64,000 bases of DNA, taken from Eublepharis macularius (taxonomy: Eukaryota; Chordata; Lepidosauria; Squamata; Eublepharidae). The notes beneath the pieces were generated by a model. It worked only from the letters and a program-made list of their open reading frames with translations. It made no database searches and had not been told where the DNA came from. A program made the translations under genes and the position numbers. The stretch spans positions 11,169,926 through 11,233,925 of the forward strand of contig NC_072802.1 of the NCBI RefSeq assembly GCF_028583425.1. The letters are read 5' to 3'. This document shows, piece by piece, positions 41,143-51,266 of the stretch. Numbering within the stretch: the first letter of the stretch is position 1; the number at the start of each line of letters is the position of its first letter.

Positions 41143-43306
41143 ATAATGATTACAAAATTTTTGCAAAAATACTGGCGGAAAGAGTGAAGGGATGGCTTTC
41201 TGAAGTTATTGAGGAGGAGCAAGCTGGTCTTTTACCAAACAGACAAATTAAAGACAATTTAAGGACAGTTATAAATGCTATTGAATACTATGACAAATGT
41301 TGTGACAAGGAGGTCGGTTTCTTCTTTGTGGATGCTGAAAAAGCGTTTGACAATTTGAACTGGGATTTTATGTTTGCCACCATGGAAAAGCTTCAAATGG
41401 AAGAAAGATTCATAAGAGCAGTAAAGGAAATTTACAGAGACCAGAGTGCAGCAATTGTGGTGAATGATGAGGTAACCAAGAAATTGACTATAGGTAAAGG
41501 TACAAGACAAGGTTGCCCGTTGTCGCCATTGTTGTTTATTTTGGTTTTGGAAATATTGATGATACAGATACGAGAAGATAATGCAATCCGTGGAATAAAA
41601 ATAAAGGACTTTTCCTATAAGGTCAGAGCTTTTGCGGATGATATAATGTTAATTGTGGAAGATCCAATGGAAAACATGCCAAAGGTAATAGAGAAAATAA
41701 AGGAATTTGGAGATTTGGCAGGATTTTATGTAAACAAAAAGAAGTCAAAGATACTATGTAAGAACATGACTAAACAAAAACAACAACTATTAACGGAAAT
41801 AACAGACTGTGAAGTAACAAGCAAGGTGAAATATCTGGGAATTGAATTGACTGCAAAGAATATAGATTTATTTAAAAACAACTATGAGAAATTGTGGACT
41901 CAGATAGAGCAAGACTTGATTAAATGGAACAGATTGAACTTGTCATGGTTGGGAAGAATTGCAGTAATTAAGATGAATGTGTTGCCAAGAGTGATGTTTC
42001 TGTTACAGACAATACCAATTATTCGAGATTCTAAGCAGTTTGAAAAATGGCAGAAGAAAATATCAGACTTTGTTTGGGCAGGCAAAAAGCCTCGAGTGAA
42101 AATGAAAGTGTTACAAGATGCAAAAGAAAGAGGTGGAATGCAACTGCCCAACCTAAGACTTTATTATGATGCAATTTGTTTAGTGTGGTTGAAAGATTGG
42201 GTGATGTTGAAAAACCGGAAATTACTGGCCTTAGAAGGATATAAAAAAATTTTCGGCTGGCATGCATACTTATGGTATGAGAAAGTAAAAGCAGACTCTA
42301 TGTTTTTACATCATTATATTCGGAGAAGCCTATTCACAATATGGAAGAAGTACAGAAATTACCTACAAGATGGAATCCCCTCATGGGTGGTTCCATATGA
42401 AGTAATAGATCCGAGAACTGTCGATAATGAACAACAGTGTTTAACATACAAGGAGATAACACAAATGGAATTTTCTAAACCTAAAATAAAGACGCAAGAT
42501 GAGTTATCTCCAAGCTACAATTGGTTTCAGTATAGACAGATCAGAGATCTTTATAACTCGGACTGTGTGAAGGGAGGGATAAGAATGGAGAATTCGGAAC
42601 TAGAACAGGCACTCCTACAAGAGGAGAAAAAGGAAATTTCTAAGGTATATAAAGTGCTGCTGAAATGGTATACTGAAGATGAGACAGTTAAAGTGCAAAT
42701 GGTGAAGTGGGCTATTAATTTTAACAAAGAAATAACAATGGAGGCGTGGGAATACTTGTGGAAAAACACGCTGAAAATTACGACGTACCAATATTAAAGA
42801 GAATGTTCATAAAATGATTTACCGTTGGTACTTGACACCAAAGAAAATTGCGCTAGGGAATTTGAATGTCTAATAAATGCTGGAAATGCAAGAAACATGA
42901 AGGATCTTTGTATCACATGTGGTGGACTTGTGAGGTAGCTAGGAAGTACTGGGGGGAAATAATAAAAGAGATAAGCGAGATTTTACAATTTCAAATAAAT
43001 AAGAACCCAGAGCTCCTGCTGCTGAACTTGGGAATGGAGGATATTCCAGCACAATATAGGACATTGTTATTTTATATGACAGCAGCGGCTAGACTTTTGT
43101 ATGCGCAAAAATGGAAAGTGCAAGAAGTGCCAACTATTGAGGACTGGATTTACAAATTGCTGTACATGGCGGAAATGGACAAAAAGACAAGGAAACTGAG
43201 AGACCTTGATCCAGGACAGTTTAACATGGATTGGGAGAAGCTGAAACAATATTTGGTGAAAAAATGGGAGGTGGGAGGAGAACTGTGGCAGTTTGAAAAT
43301 TACTGA
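41143..43306 (+). pseudogene. L1 ORF2 3' part, one frameshift
   Basis: Encodes the RT second half and C-terminus: DAEKAFDNLNWDFMF, TRQGCPLSPLLF, FADDIMLIVEDP (about 41630-41660), and the cysteine motif CWKCKKHEGSLYHMWWTC (about 42875). A frameshift and small lesion at about 42785-42870 (TTYQY then stop, frame resuming before SNKCW) breaks it. It ends QFENY as in the young copies. The endonuclease domain is missing through 5' truncation. Confidence 0.85.
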
Positions 43307-44183
43307 AATACAATAAAAGTAGAGGGAGGTGACTTTACCGGGGGGTGGAGAGTTAAATGAGAATTTCTAAGCAACTATTTTATTTGACTATTATATATAG
43401 TATTAAGTATCATAGGTGTTATTATAAGAATTATGATAGAAATTAATTAATTATAAGAATAGAAACTAATTAATTTCATTTTTGGCAATAATTGTATAAT
43501 GGAGATATTTTATAATTGCAATGAAGAAACCTAAGCAAGGTGGGAAAATACATAGTAATAGACTATATGTATAGTCTATATGTATAGTATAGACTACATG
43601 TTAAATTGACTGACTGAGGTATGTATGGGTCAAATTGGTTGACTACTTTTGGTGGATAGCTGCATAATGGAGGAGTTATATAATTAAAATAGTACGAAGA
43701 CAAGATGTGCAGAAAAAGTAATATATAGAATATAAGTTAAATTGGTTGACTTATATTGAATGTATTGTTTATAGAAGTACCTAAAATTATGCTAAATGAG
43801 GGATAAATTGTTTGTCCCATATTGAAGATGAGATTATAAGATAGAGAATAGAGTACCAAAATTAGTTAAATGACTATTATTAAAAGAATATATGCCAAGA
43901 ATGTATTATTTAGTTATGCATTATTTAGTTGTTAAAGTAAGTAGGAAGACAGAGGATACACTGTGTTATATAGATAAGCTTAGAAGAAAGTGAAAGTTAA
44001 TGTTTGACAGATATAATAAATTTGAAATGAGTAAGGGATAAGGGACAAGGGGTTGGAAAACTGTTGGAAGTCAACAAAAGGGGGGAAAGGGAGGGGGTTA
44101 GAACTGGGGAAATTAAAGGAAATTGACTGTAATGTACAATTCAATGATTTCTAATCCAATAAAAAATTTTTTTTTAAAAAAAA
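41143..44183 (+). mobile_element. 5'-truncated L1 inside chromovirus integrase
   Basis: A 3.0-kb 3' part of an L1, starting mid-RT at NNDYKIFAKILAERVKGW and ending in a 3' UTR (G-rich GGGGGGAAAGGGAGGGGG near 44080) and A-rich tail. It is flanked by the 16-bp duplication GGAATTGCACCCAGGA (41127-41142, about 44184-44199). It is close to, but visibly diverged from, the young L1s and so belongs to an older relative of the same family. Confidence 0.9.
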
Positions 44184-44634
44184 GGAATTGCACCCAGGAG
44201 ACAAAGTATACATCTCCACAAAAAACCTTCGAATAGACCAAGCCAGCAAAAAACTTGCTTTGAAATATTTAGGACCCTTTCCCATTAAGAGAGTGATCAA
44301 CTAAGTGACTGTAGAACTTATTCTACCAAAGAATTTGTGCCACGTGCACCCAACATTTCATGTGGGTCTCCTGAAAAAGGCCCCTGCACCAGACCAATGG
44401 CATCCCTCACCAACAACCCCCATCCCAACCAAGATCAATGATCAGGTTCACTATGAAGTGGAAGAAATATTAGACTCTAAGATCAGATATAACAAGCTAT
44501 TTTATCTAATTCGTTGGAAGGACTTTGAAGAAGGATATCGGGAGTGGGTGGAGTCTATCCATGTGAAAGCCCCTCGTCTCCTTAAGCAGTTCCATCGAGC
44601 ATATCCTAACAAACCGGGGGGAGAGGGATCTTAA
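44184..44634 (+). pseudogene. Chromovirus integrase C-terminus with chromodomain
   Basis: Continues integrase after the L1 insertion: ELHPGDKVYISTKNL, KKLALKYLGPFPIKRVI, a stop at about 44302, then PKNLCHVHPTFHVGLLKKAP and the chromodomain ([49 protein letters not shown]; about 44450-44620). The chromodomain, which steers integration through histone marks in other chromoviruses, keeps its aromatic and acidic positions. A purine-rich polypurine tract (GGGGGGAGAGGGATC) follows, ahead of the 3' LTR. Confidence 0.85.
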
Positions 44635-44645
44635 GGGTGGCAGAA

Positions 44646-45049
44646 TGTCAGAGCCTGTTTAACCTGAGTAACGCCATGTTTAACTTTTGTAGTGTTTAGT
44701 CTTCTTTCCCTCTAGGCCCCAACACCTGCAAGGAGCCGAGTCCATGGGAAAGGAAATCCTCTTATCTGTCTGCTCAACCTTGGCCAGTTCTACGTTCCTC
44801 TGAGAAGCTTTGCTATGCGAACTCGGGGGGGGGGGGAGGCTGGGCTTGGGAGTGTGAAATGTAACCACTTTCTTTCTATGAGTCATTCTTGACAATACTT
44901 TGGTTGGCCAGGTTCTCTGTCCTGGAATATGTATGTCTGGAAATGAATGCTGTTTCTTCACAATAAACCTTTTTGAAATCAAAGGACCTTGTCTTCTTGC
45001 AGAAAGGGAGTGAAGCAGACTATCAGTTCTGGAATGACATAGTCTGACA
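44646..45049 (+). repeat. 3' LTR of the complete chromovirus
   Basis: 404 bp, collinear with 28652-29055 at about 98% identity by eye. The G run near 44828 differs in composition. It is followed by the second copy of the duplication CCATT (45050-45054). Confidence 0.95.
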
Positions 45050-45054
45050 CCATT

Positions 45055-46140
45055 CTTAGTCATAGCATATACTCGTTGTCCCCCCCATGTCCAGTCAGCT
45101 CTGCTTTTACAGCACCCAAGATCATCTTGACAAGAGCTGGTCTTTTCATTCCTGATTATCAACACTCTTTACTGGGCAAATCTATTGGAAAGAGATCCCA
45201 GGGAATCCGAAATCGATTTGCTTGTGCAAAAGTTAGAGGATCTGTAACTTTAAGAGCAGGCCGGCCGGCCCCAGTTAAAACGTGAAAGCAGGAGGGAGGG
45301 GAAGCTAGAGAAGACCCTCTACAGTCCTTGCCGGTGAATCTTGAGGAGCCCCCAAGCCCTGCACAAAGAGATAAGCCCACTTGGCAGCCAGACAAATGCA
45401 TCAACAACTGTGGAAAGAAGCAGCATGTGTCAGCAAAAGCACAGCCTCCCATTCCCCACTGCCACCAGCTCCTCCTTTCTCATAACTAAGACCTCTTCCT
45501 CAGCTAAGAGGAAGCACTGGCTTGTTGGACTTTTTTTGTCTTAGGGTTCAGCTGAGCCCTAAAGGGCAGACGTCACAATTTCAGGGAGGGGGGAGGAGAA
45601 AGAATGCTCAATCGCACACCCCTCACACTGCAGGTGCTGCTCAAAGCCAAGAGGAGGAAATGCCCCAGACCGCACTGGGCTTGAAAGGAAGGAATCCTCC
45701 ATTGCAATTCCTGCCCATCCAGCCCCCATGGTGCACATAAAAGATGAGAGACAGCCGGTTGGATGGATTCTTCTGTATTGTGCTTTTGATTGCTGTTTCT
45801 GTGGAGGCTCGTGGGTCCAGTCCAGGCTGCATGCCCCCCACCCCACCCCACCCCACCCATCATCTGCTCCCCCAACACATTCACTCCATTGCGTCCCTCC
45901 CCTGGGCCCTACCTGCTCCTATTTTCTGGATGCAATTTCAACCTGCTCCTCCACCCTGGAGAAGTGCCTGCTTAGGGCCCTGCACCCATGCCCCCTCTTG
46001 GAAGCTGTTGCTGCTGTTTCTGGTTTCTTCTTTGTTTTCTACAGTGCTCTGGGAGTGCAGCAACCCTCCAAGGGCTCCTAATGGAACTGGGCAGGAGAAG
46101 CAGGGTGCCAGTGGCCCCACTTCTCTGGCCTGGAGTAGCC
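45055..46140. other. Unassigned interior of the hAT-like element
   Basis: About 1.1 kb with no recognised coding sequence or repeat. It contains a GGCCGGCCGGCC palindromic run at 45262 and a CCCCACCCCACCCC run near 45838. Short ORFs here are unremarkable. It lies between the chromovirus and the tandem repeat, inside the hAT-like termini. Confidence 0.4.
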
Positions 46141-47780
46141 CTGCCACTGCCTCAGCAGAACCCGCCAAACAGCTGAGAAAGAGAAAGGAAGGAAGGAAGA
46201 AAGGAAGGAAGGAAAGATGTGGAGGGAGGGAGAGAAAGAGAGAAAAGCAAGGAGAGAAGGAAAGTACGAGAAAAGGTGGGAGACAGGAAGGAAGGGGAAA
46301 GGCTGGGGGAGCAGGCACTCTGCTGCTTCGTGGAGCCCGCCAAACTGCTGCGGGGCAGCAAGGAGGAGGAAGGAAGGAGGGAGGGATGTGGAAAGAAGGA
46401 GGGAGAGAAAGAAAGAAAGGAGAGAAGGAAAGTAAGAGAAAGGGAGGGAGAGAGGAAGGAAGGGAGAAGACCAGGGAAGCAGGCATGGAGTAGCCCTGCT
46501 GCCGCTGCTGCTGGTGGAGCCCACTAAATAGCTGAGAGGTGGCAGGGCCCGGCAGCAAGAAAGAGAAAGGAAGGAAGGAAGGAGAGATGTGGAGGGAGGG
46601 AGGGAGGGAGGGAGAGAAAAAAAGAAAAGCAAGGAGAAACGGAAAGTAAGAGAAAGGGTGGGAGAGAGGAAGAAGGAAGGGAAAAGGCCGGGGAATCAGG
46701 TGCTCTGCTGCTTCAGTGAAGCAGGCGCAGAGTAGCCCTGCTGCTGCTGCTGGTGGTGGAGCCTGCCAAACAGCTGAGAGGTGGCAGGGCCCGGCAGCAA
46801 GAAGGAGGGAGGGAGGAAGGAAGGAAGGAAGGAAGGAGAGATGTGGAGGGAGGGAAGGGAGAGAAAGAAAGAAAAGCAAGGAGAGAAGGAGAGAGGAAGG
46901 AAGGAAGGAAGGAAGGAAGGAAGGAAGGAAGGAAGGAAGGAAGGAAGGAAGGAAGGAAGGAAGGAAGAGAAAAGGCCGGGAAAACAGGCACTCTGCTGCT
47001 TCGGTGGAGCCTGCCAAACAGCTGAGAGGCAGCAGGGCAGGGCAGAAAGAAGGAGGAAGGAAGGAAGGAGGGAAGGAGGGATGTGGAAAGAGGGAGGGAG
47101 GGAAAGAAACGAGAGAAGGAAAGTAAGAGAAAGGGAGAGAAAGAAGAAGGAAGGGAAAAGGCCAGGGAAGCAGGTGTAGAGTAGCCCTGCTGCGGCTGCT
47201 GCTGGTGGAGCCCACCAAACAGCTGAGAGGTGGCAGAGCCTGGCAGCAAGAAGAAGGAAGGAAGGAAGGAAGGAAGGAAGGAAGGAAGGAAGGAAGGAAG
47301 GAAGGAAGGAAGGAAGGAAGGAAGGAAGGAAGGAAGGAAGGAAGGAAGGAAGGAGAGATGTGGAGGGAGGGAGAGAAAGGAAGAAAAGCAAGGAGAGAAA
47401 GAGAGAGGAAGGAAGGAAGAAAAAAGGCCGGGGAAACAGGTGCTCTGCTGCTTCGGTGGAGCCCGCTAAACAGCTGAGAGGAGGCAGGGCGGGGCAGGAG
47501 GAAGGAAGGAAGGAGGGAAGGAGGGATGTGGAAAGAGGGAGGGAGGGAAAGAAAGGAGAGAAGGAAAATAAGAGAAAGGGAGAGAAAGAAGAAGGAAGGA
47601 AGGGAAACGGCCAGGGAAGCAGGCACAGAGTAGCCCTGCTGCCACTGCTGCTGGTGGAGCCTGCCAAACAGCTGAGAGGCAGCAGGGTGGGGCAGCAAGA
47701 AAGAAGAAGGAAGGAGAGATGTGGAGAGAGAGAAAGACGGAAGCAAGGAGAGAAAGAAAGAAAGAAAGACAGCCGGGGAG
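46140..47780. repeat. Higher-order tandem repeat with (GGAA)n tracts
   Basis: Eight units of about 175-250 bp, each with GGAGCCYGCCAAACAGCTGAGAGG (centres near 46172, 46345, 46530, 46770, 47018, 47220, 47472 and 47672) followed by purine-only DNA with GGAA/GGGA runs. Two unit types alternate: type A carries GAGTAGCCCTGCTGC, type B carries CACTCTGCTGCTTCGG, so the period is about 440 bp. The longest (GGAA)n runs are at 46893-46968 and 47251-47355. A 644-codon frame on the minus strand reads PSFLPSFL repeats and is an artefact of the repeat. Confidence 0.8.
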
Positions 47781-48323
47781 CAGGAGTCTTTGGGTGCCGG
47801 GGGACGGGGCCATGAGTCATGTGGCTTTTTCCTAGAGGTTCCGGAACGGCATTCCAGCACGTTTCGGCTCAAAAAAAGCCCTGGATACTGTTAAAAAATA
47901 GATTACTGGACCTGGAAGGGCATGATCTAAAATTTGAGTGGCATGGGTATCTATGGTATGACAAAGTTAAAGCCAACGCAGAGTTTAATTATTATTATAT
48001 AAGGCGGGCAATCCTGAGAGTATGGAATAAATACAAACTTAGGTTTTGTTTAGAAATACCTCTTTGGCTGTCATCGCAGGAAGCACATTTTAGAAGGGAA
48101 ATGGTTAGTCCACTTAAATGGTTAACTTAACAGGATATATTGGAGTTCTCGCAGGACCAAGTTAAAATTAAAGAGGACTTAGCAGCAGAAGGGCACGCCT
48201 GTCAGTGGTTCCCATATATGCAAATTTTGGAGATTCAAACTAGACAAGAGTCATTATGACTCTGAGAAATCTAAAACTGAATTTGAAATAGCCCTTTATA
48301 CAAATGATGAACATGTTATTTCT

Positions 48324-49803
48324 TTTTTTTTTTTAATTACTAACACTACAAAAAGGGAAAAATGGGAACAGGGGGAAAGGGAAAAAACAACATATAAAAA
48401 CACACACACTACATCTACAGGTATTGCTTTGACTTCATACTACAGTTGTTTAAAGTTAAAACTTTATAATATGCTATTAGATCGGTAGATCTTATAAAAT
48501 ACAAACTACAACCAGGATCAGGTCTTCTCCCCCCCCCCCCGTGTCTCAGTCGCAGCTCTCTCTGAACAGCTACAGTAGCTGTGCTCGCTCCCTCCTCCCC
48601 CCCTTCAGCTTCTAAGTCCTCTTCTTGTTGGAACTCTTGATAGTTAGACACAAAGTCCCTTAGCTGTGCTTCTGACGTTATCTTGTAGGCTTGGTCTTTA
48701 TAACTAAACCAGATACCTTCCGGAAATAACCATTTATATTTTATTTCATGCTTCCTCAGAAGAGCTGCAAACCTTTTGTATTTGAATCTTCTTTTCCGAG
48801 CTAAAAATGGAACATCCTTCAATATCTTAACCTTGTTACCCAGAAAGTCCAAATCCACATTGTACGAATTATATAAGATGGTGTCCCGAGTCTTCTTAGA
48901 TGAAAAGTCGATAATAATCTTGCGAGGCAGCTGACGCTTCGTTGCATATTTTGAAGATGTCCGATGGACTTCCAGAATATCGCTTTTTAACTCTTCTTTA
49001 GTTGCCTTCGCGGATGTCGCCAAAAGTTCCGACACCAAGTCCTTTAAATTTTCACTTTCCTCCTCCTTCACATTCTGGAGACGCAATACCGTCTGAGCAC
49101 GATCCACTTGTAGCCCTATCAGTTGATTCTCCAAAAGCTTTACTTCTTTGTTTGTTGCCTTCATGAGTACTGCGTTTTCCCGAGTAGACTGCTCTGCCCC
49201 CGAGGCTGCTTCCTTAATGGTTTTCACTTCGCTCTCAATTGAGCCAATCCTTTGACTGATTTCATTTAGCTTATCAACAAAGGGCTTTATAGCTTCGACG
49301 ACCGACCGCTTAACCACCTCTTCAAGAGACTCTCCTTTCCCCTGCAAGGCAGCCGAAACAGATTTGCCCATAGCAGGGCTCTGCTTTTTCGTCGCCATCT
49401 TGGGGGGGGGATCCGCCAACTAAGTTCCGAGACTCAATGAAGGGGAAGATATCCGAACCTTCTTAGCTTCAACTCCCACCAATCCTTCGCATACGCTTGA
49501 AATGACAGAAGGGATTCGCTACTTACAGGTTTTCACCTTAAATCTGCTTTTTGCCGTTCTCCATGGCCCGGCAGCACGCGATGTGCTGCACAAGTCTGCC
49601 GGCCTCCGTAGGAGCAAACGGGCAATTTACCCCCAGCATCGACTTCAGGAGGCTCTTCCCGGCGCGCTCCGGACCCTGACCCCCTCACTGGGAGTCCTGG
49701 GGGTTAACCCTCACAGGTCAACCGCCCGGTCAGGCTGATCGGGCACTTCCTCCCGGACCTGCGGAGAGAGCATCCGACATGGCTGGGAAAACGAAACCGA
49801 ATC
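48324..49803 (-). mobile_element. ORF1-only LINE (HAL1-like), copy 3, full length
   Basis: Minus strand, 1.48 kb, from its 5' end at 49803 (GATTCGGTTTCGTTTTCC, matching the copy 1 start) to a poly(A) at 48324-48334, with the perfect 17-bp duplication ATGAACATGTTATTTCT (48307-48323, 49804-49820) in the old L1. 5' leader about 405 bp, with a C-rich tract just before the ATG, one ORF, 3' UTR about 100-200 bp. No ORF2. Confidence 0.9.
48415..49398 (-). CDS. L1-type ORF1 protein of ORF1-only LINE copy 3
   Basis: Open from ATG at 49398 (MATKKQSPAMGKSVSAAL) for about 327 codons. Coiled coil (KLNEISQRIGSIESEVKTIK), RRM (QTVLRLQNVKEEESENLKDL, QLPRKIIIDFSSKKTRD) and C-terminal domain (KYKRFAALLRKHEIKYKWLF, PEGIWFSYKDQAYKI) are uninterrupted. 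A length change in the glycine codon run near 48530 shifts the frame at the very end, so the last 30 or so residues read into the 3' UTR instead of stopping at KKI as in copy 2. Core domains intact. Confidence 0.85.
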   Translation of the reverse strand: MATKKQSPAMGKSVSAALQGKGESLEEVVKRSVVEAIKPFVDKLNEISQRIGSIESEVKTIKEAASGAEQSTRENAVLMKATNKEVKLLENQLIGLQVDRAQTVLRLQNVKEEESENLKDLVSELLATSAKATKEELKSDILEVHRTSSKYATKRQLPRKIIIDFSSKKTRDTILYNSYNVDLDFLGNKVKILKDVPFLARKRRFKYKRFAALLRKHEIKYKWLFPEGIWFSYKDQAYKITSEAQLRDFVSNYQEFQQEEDLEAEGGEEGASTATVAVQRELRLRHGGGGRRPDPGCSLYFIRSTDLIAYYKVLTLNNCSMKSKQYL

Positions 49804-50835
49804 ATGAACATGTTATTTCTAAAATGTATAAACTTCTGTTGAAGTTTGAGACGGAGGAAGAGCAAGTAAAAGAATGCATGATTAAGTGGGCAAACAATTG
49901 TGGACATGATATATTAATGGAGCAATGGGAAAATATGTGGATAAGGGGGCTGAAATTTATACTAAGCTCCAGTATTAAAGAAAATTTTTATAAAATGATT
50001 TATCGTTGGTATATGACTCCTGAAAAATTGGCTAGAATGTTTAAGGGGGCATCAAATGTATGTTGGAAATGTGCTAAACAAGAAGGGACATTTTTTCACA
50101 TGTGGTGTACATGTAAGAAAGCAAAGAGTTTTTGGTTGCAGATACAATCATCGATTCAGAAGATTTTGAAGATTAAACTTCAGCTGAAACCAGAGACTTT
50201 TTGTTGGGAATAATGGACAGCCCGTTGGAAAAAAGTTTTAGAACAGTGTTTTTGTACTTTACTACAGCAGCAAGAGTACTTTATGTACAAAAGTGGAAAA
50301 CTACAACATTGCCTACAGTGGAGGAATGGTTGACAAAATTTTTGGAGTTTGCATTAATGGCAAAACTTACTGCATTAATTAGAGAAAGGACATTAGTTAA
50401 CTTCTTGTCTGAATGGAAACCGCTAATAGACTTTTTGCATGAAATGGATAACAAGGATTTGATGACATCTGGATTTATGGATTAAGAAACAGGAACAATA
50501 GAAAAAAGAGGGGTTTTCTGACTAACTTAGAATACGTGGGACTCTAGAAATGATATATACTTGTGGTGGAGAAAATCGGAACTCAACTTGTACTGTAATC
50601 TAGGTGTTTTTTATTTTCTTTTTTCTTTTCCTCTTAATTTTATAGATATATGTATTGTTAGTGTGTTATGTTTAGAAATGTGTGTTTTTTCTTGTTCTCT
50701 ATGTTTGTTGTTTATTGTCTTGTGGAGTGTAATATATAGTTTAAAGAAATGTTTTTTTAAAATAAAAATCTGGGGAAAAAATTCCTTATTCCCTTTGGGC
50801 CTGGATTTGGGATTAGAGGGGGAGGCAGTGGGCTC

Positions 50836-51252
50836 TGTAAGACTGTGGCTTATTAAAAGTTGCAATCCAGACTATCTCTTGCAATTAGACATGAGTCCAT
50901 TGGTTTCAAAAGATTTTACTGAATATAAACAACCATTATAGTCCACTGGCCAAGATGCAATATCTTAGCTGGTACACGTGTATTGTTACGAATGAAGGGA
51001 AAGGTTAAGGTACAGAGTAGCATAGCCCATCAAATCCCATCCTCCCCCCACAGTTCTCAAAACAAACGGCTTGAAGCTGAGAGAGTGAAACTTTCCCAAG
51101 GCTGGAAAGACTGTAGTCAAAACATTCCTCTTCTTTGAGATAACTGTTACTGGACTGCTTGTCACCTGCAAAAGAAGAGCTTAAAACACTGACAGGATTA
51201 AAATGGAGTCTCTCTGGTTAGATCACACAAGGAACTTATGTCAGACCTGACA
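50836..51252 (-). repeat. 3' LTR of the 50836-54335 chromovirus
   Basis: 417 bp. On the minus strand it follows the polypurine tract AGAGGGGGCAGAAA and starts TGTCAGGTCTGACATAAG, ending AGTCTTACA. Related to 2180-2603. Its self-priming motif reads TTGTTACGAAT on the plus strand (near 50983), one change from the family's TTGTTACCAAT. Confidence 0.85.
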
Positions 51253-51266
51253 TTTCTGCCCCCTCT

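Larger units (their letters stand above)
28652..45049 (+). mobile_element. Complete chromovirus (sushi/Tf1-like) with nested insertions
   Basis: A Ty3/gypsy chromovirus with identical-length 404-bp LTRs (28652-29055, 44646-45049) and the 5-bp duplication CCATT (28647-28651, 45050-45054). The LTRs differ by about 8 substitutions plus an indel, near 2%, so the insertion is young. Internal order: gag, protease, RT, RNase H, integrase with chromodomain. Three later insertions interrupt it: L1 on the minus strand (30690-36046), an ORF1-only LINE (36267-37477) and a truncated L1 (41143-44183). Without these the element is about 6.8 kb. Gag and pol both carry stops or frameshifts. Confidence 0.95.
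18559..47883. mobile_element. hAT-like DNA transposon containing nested insertions
   Basis: Bounded by 13-bp terminal inverted repeats CAGGGCTTTTTTT (18559-18571) and AAAAAAAGCCCTG (47871-47883). The perfect 8-bp duplication GATACTGT (18551-18558, 47884-47891) flanks it. CAGGG termini and 8-bp duplications are hAT hallmarks. The flanking L1 reading continues across the gap (KEWI then LLKNRLLDLEG). Total 29.3 kb, of which about 6.7 kb remains once the young L1 (18953-25133) and the chromovirus (28652-45049) are removed; a CR1 and other repeats also lie inside. No transposase is recognised, so it is probably non-autonomous. Confidence 0.8.
47884..50785 (+). pseudogene. Old L1 ORF2 3' part and 3' UTR (nest host, right part)
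   Basis: Resumes the L1 of 17496-18558 directly after the hAT-like element: LLKNRLLDLEGHDLKFEWHG, YLWYDKVKANAEF, YYYIRRAILRVWNKY. It is interrupted at 48307-49820 by an ORF1-only LINE, then continues KMYKLLLKFETEEEQVKECM, NFYKMIYRWYMTPEKLA, the cysteine motif CWKCAKQEGTFFHMWCTC (about 50070-50120), a frameshift near 50205, and ends LMTSGFMD at 50485. The 3' UTR runs to AAAATAAAAATCTGGGGAAA near 50780. Several stops and frameshifts confirm it is old. Confidence 0.85.

Noticed and set aside
45938..47872. A 644-codon open frame of PSFLPSFL repeats on the minus strand
   Set aside because: It is the translation of (GGAA)n-type tandem repeats; several overlapping frames on both strands are equally long. 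No start context or domain.
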